Of a stretch of DNA of 64,000 nt, positions 51,612 through 58,336 are shown piece after piece. Location of the stretch: the NCBI RefSeq assembly GCF_022179445.1, contig NZ_BPQU01000020.1, forward strand, positions 1-64,000, in the 5' to 3' direction. The DNA is from Methylobacterium mesophilicum (GTDB taxonomy: Bacteria; Pseudomonadota; Alphaproteobacteria; Rhizobiales; Beijerinckiaceae). The translations under genes were made by a program, and so were the position numbers. The notes beneath the pieces are model-generated. The model was not told the DNA's origin, made no database searches, and saw only the letters and a program-made list of their open reading frames with translations. How positions within the stretch are numbered: position 1 is the stretch's first letter; each line of letters starts with the position of its first letter.

Positions 51612-52801
51612 CAGTGGACGCCGAGCCAGTCGAGAAGCATCGCTTCCTGCTTGCCGAAGGCGTGCTCCGGCCCGCGGCCGTTCTTCACCATCGGGGCCTT
51701 GAAGAAGGTCGAGAGCTGCTCCTGCACGCCGCCGTCGCCGCGCTTCTTCGCCAGATCGAGCACACGGGCGATCTCGATGACGAGCGGCGCCGCCAGGATC
51801 GAGTCCTTGCAGAGGAAGTTGACCTTGATCTGCATCCGCTGGCCCATGAAGCCGGTGACGTCGATGTTGTCCCAGGCTTCCTTGTCGTCGCCGCGGGGGC
51901 GGTAATAGTGGATGTGCACGAGGTGGTCCTCGACCGGGTAGCCGAGGATCGAGTCGAGCACCGTGCCCTTGGTGTTGAGCTTCGACTGCAGCGAGTTCGG
52001 GTCGTTCAGGGCGAGGCCGTCGCGGTTGCCCAGGATGTTGGTCGAGAACCAGCCGTCGACATGGAGGGCGCGGGCCTTGAAGGCGGGAGCCAGCACCGTC
52101 TTCATCATGGTCTGGCCGGTCTTGCCGTCCTTGCCGGCCACCGGGACGTTCATCTCCGTGGCCAATCCGAGCAGGGCCGGCACGTCGGCCGCGATGCTCG
52201 GGGTGAAGTTGGCGTACGGGATCCCGCTCTTGATCGCCGCGTAGGCGTAGAGCATCGCCGGGGAGATCGCCTCGTCGCTCGAATCCAGGCCCTTCTCGAA
52301 GGCGGCGGTGGAGTTCAGGGTCGGGTCGTTGAGGTCCGGCCAGCGCTCCGTGGAGGCGAGGTTCACGACGACCACCTCGTCGAGGTTGCTCTCCTTCTGG
52401 AAGCGGCGCAGGTCGTTGGCGATCACCGAGACCGCCTCGCGATGGTCCTTGGCGACGATGCGGTTCTGCCCGTCGATGTTCTTGCAGAACTTCGCGCTGC
52501 CCACCGCCGGCCAGGGCGTGATGCCCTTCAGGACCTGGGCGCCGTTCTCGATGTCGTCCCTCGACAGCACGCCGTGACCGGTCGCGGCCGAGGCGAGGTC
52601 GTCGCCGTTCAGGTCCCAGCCGGCGAACACGAGGTCCTTGTAGTCCACCATGCCCGCGACGGAGAGGCCGGCGAGCGGCAGCCCGTCAAGCCGGTTCGAT
52701 CCGGATTTGATCATTTCGATGCCGGCGATGGCGGTGGTGGCAACGGCGCCACCCATGCCAACGAACGCGACGCCGACGCGGCGACCGGTCTGCATGCTCA
52801 T
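51611..52801 (-). CDS. ino1: Inositol-3-phosphate synthase
   Basis: A 396-residue Ino1, converting glucose-6-phosphate to 1L-myo-inositol-1-phosphate with bound NAD. The Rossmann loop is FVGMGGAVATTAIAGIEMI. Conserved blocks follow as VVVNLASTERWPDL, AKDGKTGQTMMKTVLAPAF style GKTGQT, and the C-terminal DVTGFMGQRMQIKVNFLCKD region. It resembles the prokaryotic type of about 360-400 residues. It is the first gene of the run reaching 45.8 kb. De novo inositol synthesis is uncommon in alphaproteobacteria, so a dedicated product is likely. Ribosome-site support for the exact start is weak. Confidence 0.92.
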   Translation of the reverse strand: MSMQTGRRVGVAFVGMGGAVATTAIAGIEMIKSGSNRLDGLPLAGLSVAGMVDYKDLVFAGWDLNGDDLASAATGHGVLSRDDIENGAQVLKGITPWPAVGSAKFCKNIDGQNRIVAKDHREAVSVIANDLRRFQKESNLDEVVVVNLASTERWPDLNDPTLNSTAAFEKGLDSSDEAISPAMLYAYAAIKSGIPYANFTPSIAADVPALLGLATEMNVPVAGKDGKTGQTMMKTVLAPAFKARALHVDGWFSTNILGNRDGLALNDPNSLQSKLNTKGTVLDSILGYPVEDHLVHIHYYRPRGDDKEAWDNIDVTGFMGQRMQIKVNFLCKDSILAAPLVIEIARVLDLAKKRGDGGVQEQLSTFFKAPMVKNGRGPEHAFGKQEAMLLDWLGVH

Positions 52802-53125
52802 CGGAAAATAGTGTCCTTGTGGGGACGCGCGTCGCGTCTGGGGAATGAGTAGTCGAGCCCCCCGGGGCGATATTTAACTGGCTCGACCGTGGCCCGTTCC
52901 AAGTCGAATGCGACAACTTTGCGCTTCGAGACCGGCAAGCACGGCCGGATCACGGCGTTAAGGCGGCCTGAAAAAGCAGGGTTAACCCTTCGTTGACCGT
53001 GCCACGCTTGAATCACGGAGCCGTCCCATTCTGGTCACGGCCGGCGCCGATAGGGCCGCCGCTTCAAAGAGCCCGGCCGCCAGACGCCGGGCCGACGCAA
53101 GGGACAATCTGGAAGAGGACCAGTG
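52802..53125. other. Divergent spacer, no gene seen
   Basis: A 324-base region between ino1 and the lytic transglycosylase gene. It holds the candidate promoter at 52876-52900 and a GGAAGAGGA ribosome site for the plus-strand gene, but no persuasive open frame. Confidence 0.45.
52876..52900 (-). promoter_or_regulatory. Weak EcfG-like promoter candidate upstream of ino1
   Basis: Minus-strand GGAAC-N16-AGTT, one base off the consensus CGTT at the -10. It lies 75 bases before the ino1 start. With one mismatch and no stress-type neighbour it is only a candidate. Confidence 0.3.
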
Positions 53126-54400
53126 ATGGGGGTTTTCCCGGAGCCGGCGCGTTGCGCCGACGACGTGAGCCGACTCGTGCCGAAGACGTCCGACCGCACG
53201 AGTCGTTTTGAGGATGAGACCGTGGCCTGGCTGCCGCGGCAGCAGGATGGGACCAAGCACCGGGCACTTCGCCGCATGGGCCGCAACGGCCTCCGGCGCT
53301 TCACCGGGACCCTAGCTCTGGGCTTCGTTTCCGGGTTCGGCCTGCCGCAGGCGGCCTTCGCGCCGGCCTTCTTCGCGCCCGCCGCGCAGGCCCATGACCG
53401 GATCGATATTAGCCCGCGCACCGCCCAGGCCCTCGCCGCCGACGGCCGCACCGGCTGGTTGCGGGACGGCGCGCCGGACGAGGGCCTGCGGGCCGGATTC
53501 CCGGACGCGGCGCCGGCCGAGGGCGCGGCCGCCTGGACCGGGCTCCCCGTCGAGGACCAGGAGCCGGCGACCGCCGCGCTGATCCAGGACGACCTCGCGA
53601 GCCTGCCGCGGGTCACCCAGGAGCAGGGCGAGGACGCCGTCCGGTTCGGCGAGCGCAGCGTGCCGCGCAAGGTGGTCGACACGATCGTGAAGGCCTCCGA
53701 CGAAGCCGGGGTCGACCCGGTCTACATGATGGCGCTTGCCGACAAGGAATCGAGCTTCGACACGGAGGCCAAGGCCGGGACCTCCTCGGCGCAGGGCCTG
53801 TTCCAGTTCGTCGCCCGCACCTGGCTGGAGATGATCCGCGATTACGGCGCCCGCTACGGCCTCGACGAAGAGGCCGCCGCCGTGAAGGGCCGTGGCTCCG
53901 CGATCACCGTCGCGAGTTCCATGCGGGCCCGCGTGCTCAACCTGCGCAACGATCCCCGGATCGCCGCCCTGATGGCGGCCGAGCTGATCAAGCGCGACCG
54001 CGAGCGGATCGAGGCCCGGGTCGGCCGGACGCTCACCACCACGGAGCTGTACCTCGCCCACTTCCTGGGCAGCGCCAGCGCCGGGCGCTTCCTGTCGCTC
54101 TCCTCCGAGAAGCCCGACGAGGTGGCGGGGCGCGAGTTCCGCAGCGCCGCCCGGGCCAACCGCAGCCTGTTCACCGAGAAGTCCGGCGGCAAGCGCCGCA
54201 GCCTGACGGTCGCGGAGCTGCACGGCCGGATCGACGACATGATCGATCGACGCCTGACCCGCTACCAGGGTGTCGCCGCGGTGGCGGCGGCCGTCGACAG
54301 GGCGCCGGCCCAGACCGAGACCGCCGCCAACGAGGCCGCCCCGTCGCCGGACAACCGCCGCGTCGAGGTCACGGAGGCGCTGCCGCCGGACGGCGTCTGA
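53126..54400 (+). CDS. Lytic transglycosylase (SLT domain)
   Basis: A 424-residue exported protein. A cytoplasmic/basic leader of about 60 residues with a hydrophobic segment (GTLALGFVSGFGL) precedes a disordered stretch. An SLT domain follows, with the catalytic Glu in MMALADKESSFDTEAKAGTSSA (interrupted here after residue 20) and QGLFQFVARTW. ELYLAHFLGSASAGRFL is the conserved later motif. The C-terminal 100 residues are low-complexity. It cleaves peptidoglycan glycan strands. AGAGGA lies six bases before ATG 53126. Confidence 0.88.
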   Translation: MGVFPEPARCADDVSRLVPKTSDRTSRFEDETVAWLPRQQDGTKHRALRRMGRNGLRRFTGTLALGFVSGFGLPQAAFAPAFFAPAAQAHDRIDISPRTAQALAADGRTGWLRDGAPDEGLRAGFPDAAPAEGAAAWTGLPVEDQEPATAALIQDDLASLPRVTQEQGEDAVRFGERSVPRKVVDTIVKASDEAGVDPVYMMALADKESSFDTEAKAGTSSAQGLFQFVARTWLEMIRDYGARYGLDEEAAAVKGRGSAITVASSMRARVLNLRNDPRIAALMAAELIKRDRERIEARVGRTLTTTELYLAHFLGSASAGRFLSLSSEKPDEVAGREFRSAARANRSLFTEKSGGKRRSLTVAELHGRIDDMIDRRLTRYQGVAAVAAAVDRAPAQTETAANEAAPSPDNRRVEVTEALPPDGV

Positions 54401-54412
54401 CGCCATCGACGG

Positions 54413-56071
54413 TCAGTGCCCGCCCGCCGCCGCGCCACCGCCGAGCTTGACCGATTTCAGGCTCAGCGCGAGGGGCACCGCGCAGGCGGCGACCAGGCCC
54501 AGCACCCAGAACACGTCGATATAGGCCCAGTAGGCGACCTCGGTCTGGAGCACGCTGCCGATCCAGGCGGTCGCCTGGCTCTGGGCCTCGACGCCGGCAT
54601 AGCCGTGCTCGGAGAAGTACTGCGTCGCCTGCCGCATGGTCTCCTGGTAGCCCGGCGCCGTCGGGTTGACGCTCTCGACCAGCCGGCTCTGGTGGAACTG
54701 GCTGCGATAGGCCAGCACGTTCTGGGCGAGCGAGACGCCCATGGAGCCGCCGACGTTCCGGGCGACGTTGATCAGGGCCGAGGCCTGGTCGGTCTGGTCC
54801 TTGCGCAGGCCCTCGTAGGAGGCCGAGGTGATCGACAGGAACACCATCGGCAGGCCGATGCCGATATAGACCCGCGACCACGCGAAGAACGAAAAGGTGG
54901 TCGTGCCGTTGAGGCGCGTCAGGTCGTACATTCCCAGCGCCACAATGGTCATGCCGGCGGCGATCAGCCATTTCGGCTGCACGTAGGCCGAGGCCCGGCC
55001 GGTGAGGAACATCATCACCACCGTGACCATGCCGCCCGGGCCGAGGACGAGGCCCGACAGGGTGGCGGTGTAGCCGTAATATTCCTGCGTGATCTGCGGG
55101 ATGAACTGCGTGGTGGAGATCAGGATCGCCCCGGTGAACATCATCACCAGGAAGCAGGAGCCGAACTGGCGGTTGCCGATCAGGCGCAGGTCCACCGCCG
55201 GATTCTTCTGGTTCAGGAGCCACGGGATCATGGCGACGAACGAGACGACCACGAGGACGCCGGAGACGTTCATCAGGGTCGAGGTGCCGAACCAGTCCTT
55301 CCGCTGCCCCTCGTCGAGGATGACCTCGAGCGAGCCGAGGAACACGGCGACCAGCAGGAAGCCGACGAGGTCGAACCGGATGCCCTTGCGCACCAGGGCG
55401 CGGCGCTCCTTCTTGGCCGCCTCGCTGTCCTCGATCAGCCAGTACATCAGCCCGAGCGCGATCATGCCGATCGGCCCGTTGATCAGGAAGCACCAGTGCC
55501 AGGAGGCGTTGTCCGACAGCCAGCCGCCCAGCGTCGGGCCGATCACGGGCGCGACCACGATGGCCACGCCGTAGAGGGCGAAGGCCTGCCCGCGCTTCTC
55601 GGGCGGGAACGAATCGGCGAGGATCGACTGCGCCAGCGGCGCCATGCCGCCGCCACCCAGCCCCTGCAGCACCCGGAACAGCAGCAGCGATTCGAGGCTC
55701 CAGGCGAAGCCGCACAGGATCGACGCGATGGTGAACAGGGCCACCGACCACATGAAGAACGCCTTGCGGCCGTAGCGCTTGGCCAGAAAGCTCGACGCGG
55801 TCAGCGTGATGGCGTTGGCCACCAGGTAGCTCGTCACCACCCAGGCCGCCTCGTCGGGCCCGACCGCGAGGCCGCCCGAGATGTAGCGCAGGGCGACGTT
55901 GGCGATGGTGGTGTCGAGCACCTCCATGAAGGTCGCCAGCGCCACCACGCCGGCGATCAGCCAGGGATTGTGGCCGCCGGGTGCCTTCGCCGCGGACGCC
56001 TTCGCGCCGGACGCTTTGCCTGCAGGCGACCTGCCCCCGGAGGCCTGGGCCGTGCCGGCCATCGCGGTCAC
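54413..56071 (-). CDS. emrB: DHA2-family MFS multidrug transporter (EmrB-like)
   Basis: A 552-residue, 14-helix drug:proton antiporter. The N-terminal cytoplasmic tail is Lys/Ala rich. The first helix carries FMEVLDTTIANVALRYISGG, the family D1 motif. Motif A-like sequence FLAKRYGRKAFF and motif C-like GVAIVVAPVIGPTLGGWLSD are present. It pairs with the membrane-fusion protein encoded just upstream (4-base overlap). Together with an outer-membrane channel encoded elsewhere they would form a tripartite pump. Confidence 0.93.
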   Translation of the reverse strand: MTAMAGTAQASGGRSPAGKASGAKASAAKAPGGHNPWLIAGVVALATFMEVLDTTIANVALRYISGGLAVGPDEAAWVVTSYLVANAITLTASSFLAKRYGRKAFFMWSVALFTIASILCGFAWSLESLLLFRVLQGLGGGGMAPLAQSILADSFPPEKRGQAFALYGVAIVVAPVIGPTLGGWLSDNASWHWCFLINGPIGMIALGLMYWLIEDSEAAKKERRALVRKGIRFDLVGFLLVAVFLGSLEVILDEGQRKDWFGTSTLMNVSGVLVVVSFVAMIPWLLNQKNPAVDLRLIGNRQFGSCFLVMMFTGAILISTTQFIPQITQEYYGYTATLSGLVLGPGGMVTVVMMFLTGRASAYVQPKWLIAAGMTIVALGMYDLTRLNGTTTFSFFAWSRVYIGIGLPMVFLSITSASYEGLRKDQTDQASALINVARNVGGSMGVSLAQNVLAYRSQFHQSRLVESVNPTAPGYQETMRQATQYFSEHGYAGVEAQSQATAWIGSVLQTEVAYWAYIDVFWVLGLVAACAVPLALSLKSVKLGGGAAAGGH

Positions 56072-57336
56072 CGCACCGTGACGGTGGGCACGACCGACAT
56101 GCCCGGGCCGATCGACACGTCCGTCGGCCAGTCCTTCACCACGATCTTCACCGGGATGCGCTGCGTGACCTTCACGTAGTTGCCGGTGGCGTTCTGGGCC
56201 GGCAGCAGGCTGAAGGCGGTGCCCGAACCCGGCTGGACGGAGGCCACGGTGCCGTGGATCGTGCGGCTCGGATAGGCATCGATCACGAGGTCCACCGGCT
56301 GGCCGGGACGCATGTCGGCGATCTGCGTCTCCTTGTAGTTCGCCGTGACCCAGATTTCGTCCGGCACGAACATCGAGAGGCTCTGGCCGGCCTGCGCGTA
56401 GGCTCCGATGCCGCCCGTCAGCCGGACCACGCGCCCGGGCTGCACGGCCTGGATCGTCGTGTAGCCGAGGTTCAGCTCGGCCTGCTCGACCTGCGCCTTG
56501 TCGCGGGCGAGCTGCGCTTCCGTCGAGGCCTTCTGGGCCTGGAGCGAGCCGATCTGCTTCTGGGCCGCCACGACGCTCGCGTTGGCGCTCTGCACCGAAG
56601 CCTGGCGCTGCTGCAGCGTCGAGGTGGCCGACTGGGATTGCTGGACCGAGCCCGATCCGCGCTCCGCCAGGTCCTTGTACCGGGCCGCGTCCTCCTGGGC
56701 GAACTTCAGCGCCGCCTCGGCGGTGGCGACCTGGGCCTTCGACACGTCGATGTTGGCGTACTGCGCCTGGATCTGGGCGTCGATGTTCTTGATCGCCGCC
56801 GCGTCGGCCACGACCTGCGCCTTGGCCTGTTCGAGGGCGATCTTGTAGTCGCGCTGGTCGATCTGGAACAGCATCTGCCCGGCATCGACGTGCTGGTTGT
56901 CGGTGACCGGCACCGCGACGAGATAGCCGCCGACCTTCGGCTGGACCGAGATGCTGCGGGCATCGACGAACGCGTCGTCGGTGCTCTCGTAGGGGTGCAT
57001 GTACAGCAGCCAGTAGAAGAACACGCCGACGCCGAGCGCGACCACCGCGAGGGCTCCGAGGATGAACGCCACCGGATGGCGCCGCAGGACGCCCGGGCGC
57101 CGCTCGTCCTCGTCCTGCTCGCCGTCCCCGGGGGCGCCGTCCTCCTGGTCGCCATCCCGGTCGGCGTCTGCCTCGGGGGCGCCCCGGTCGTCGTCCCGGG
57201 ACGGCTTGCGCGCGGTCTCGGCAGGCGCGGCGTCCCGGCCGAGATCAAGGATGTCGCGAGCGGGCGGCTCGGGCCGGCTCTCGGCCGGCAGCGGATGGGA
57301 CGCGGACTCGGCTGCCTGCCGCTGATCGTCAAACAT
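56068..57336 (-). CDS. emrA: HlyD/EmrA-family membrane fusion protein
   Basis: A 422-residue periplasmic adaptor. A hydrophilic Asp/Glu-rich cytoplasmic tail of about 85 residues is followed by one transmembrane helix (PVAFILGALAVVALGVGVFF). A biotinyl-lipoyl-like domain (SVQPKVGGYLVAVPVTDNQH) and a long coiled coil (about residues 170-290) come next. The beta-barrel part includes RTIHGTVASVQPGSGTAFSL. It bridges EmrB to an outer-membrane channel. It is the first gene of the emrAB operon; its 5' region is shared with the divergent hdeD promoter region. Confidence 0.93.
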   Translation of the reverse strand: MFDDQRQAAESASHPLPAESRPEPPARDILDLGRDAAPAETARKPSRDDDRGAPEADADRDGDQEDGAPGDGEQDEDERRPGVLRRHPVAFILGALAVVALGVGVFFYWLLYMHPYESTDDAFVDARSISVQPKVGGYLVAVPVTDNQHVDAGQMLFQIDQRDYKIALEQAKAQVVADAAAIKNIDAQIQAQYANIDVSKAQVATAEAALKFAQEDAARYKDLAERGSGSVQQSQSATSTLQQRQASVQSANASVVAAQKQIGSLQAQKASTEAQLARDKAQVEQAELNLGYTTIQAVQPGRVVRLTGGIGAYAQAGQSLSMFVPDEIWVTANYKETQIADMRPGQPVDLVIDAYPSRTIHGTVASVQPGSGTAFSLLPAQNATGNYVKVTQRIPVKIVVKDWPTDVSIGPGMSVVPTVTVR

Positions 57337-57458
57337 GGCGTCTCATCACCACCGGATGGGCCGGCCACCCTGCGGCGGCCGGGCTCTGTTCGTGCCCGCC
57401 TCGGTCAGCAAAAGCCGGCGGCCGCGCCAAGGTTCCGGCCCGTCGGCGGCCGCGTTCA

Positions 57459-57483
57459 GGAACGCTTGTCGCAGTGCAGCGTT
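57459..57483 (+). promoter_or_regulatory. EcfG-type promoter of hdeD (exact)
   Basis: GGAAC at 57459-57463 and CGTT at 57480-57483 with a 16-base spacer. The hdeD start codon is 51 bases downstream. This is the only exact site found outside the 16-18.5 kb island. Confidence 0.85.
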
Positions 57484-57533
57484 CTGCGGGCGGGTCGGCC
57501 GGGCATGCGCCCGACGCGCTTCGGAGTTCCGCC

Positions 57534-58193
57534 ATGACCAGCACCCCGTCCCCGAGACCGCCCGGATCCGGCATCGGTTCGAGCGCGACGTCGCCCTCGG
57601 GCATCCCGCTGACCGGCACCGCCCGCCTGGACGCCATGAGCACGGTGCTCGCCCGGAACTGGTGGCTCATCGCCCTGCGCGGCGTCGTCGCGATCCTGTT
57701 CGGCATCGTCGCCTTCGCGGCTCCGCAGGCCTTCGTGCTGTCGCTGGTGTTCCTGTTTGCCGCCTACATGCTGGTCGACGGGATCTTCGCCATCGTCGGC
57801 GCGGTGCGGGCGGCCCAGCGGCACGAGCGCTGGGGCTTCCTGCTGCTCGAAGGCATCGTCGACGTCGTCGTGGGCGTGGCCGCCGTGCTGGTGCCGGCCG
57901 CCGCGGTCTGGGCCTTCGTGCTGCTCCTCGCCGCCTGGGCGCTCGTCACCGGCGGGCTGATGATCGCGGCGGCGTTCCGGCTGCACCTGCATTACGGGCG
58001 CTGGTGGCTGGGGCTCGGCGGCCTCGTCTCGATCCTGTTCGGCATCGCGCTGATCCTGGAGCCGGGCATGTCCGCCCTGGTCCTGACCTGGTGGATCGGC
58101 GCCTACACGTTCGCGTTCGGCGTGCTCCTGCTGATCCTCGCGGTGAAGCTGCGCAGCCGCCACGGAATGGCCGGACCGGTCGCCGGGCGGTAG
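57534..58193 (+). CDS. hdeD: HdeD-family acid-resistance membrane protein
   Basis: A 219-residue inner-membrane protein with six hydrophobic helices in three similar pairs, for example WWLIALRGVVAILFGIVAF, LLLEGIVDVVVGVAAVLV and WWLGLGGLVSILFGIALIL. This is the DUF308/HdeD family, linked to acid resistance in E. coli. The first 35 residues are Pro/Ser rich. An exact EcfG-type promoter upstream predicts induction by general stress. Confidence 0.92.
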   Translation: MTSTPSPRPPGSGIGSSATSPSGIPLTGTARLDAMSTVLARNWWLIALRGVVAILFGIVAFAAPQAFVLSLVFLFAAYMLVDGIFAIVGAVRAAQRHERWGFLLLEGIVDVVVGVAAVLVPAAAVWAFVLLLAAWALVTGGLMIAAAFRLHLHYGRWWLGLGGLVSILFGIALILEPGMSALVLTWWIGAYTFAFGVLLLILAVKLRSRHGMAGPVAGR

Positions 58194-58217
58194 CGGTTCG
58201 CGTTGCGCGGGGCACAC

Positions 58218-58244
58218 GGTCGCGGCGCCTCGGACGCCGCGACC
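58218..58244 (+). terminator. Hairpin after hdeD
   Basis: GGTCGCGGCG and CGCCGCGACC form a perfect ten-base stem around a seven-base loop, 24 bases after the hdeD stop. No T-run follows directly, so termination may be partial. Confidence 0.6.
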
Positions 58245-58336
58245 GGGCATCGTCCGTTTGTCGATGGGACTCGCACCCGAATGCAGCTTAGAACGCTGCC
58301 TCGACCGGACGGTCCGGTCCCGGAACACGCATCGCG

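Noticed and set aside
43423..52801. A mycothiol biosynthesis locus
   Set aside because: Ino1, a GT4 and a PIG-L deacetylase are present, but no MshC cysteine ligase or MshD acetyltransferase is seen, and mycothiol is an actinobacterial thiol. The parallel is kept only as a hint about substrate type.
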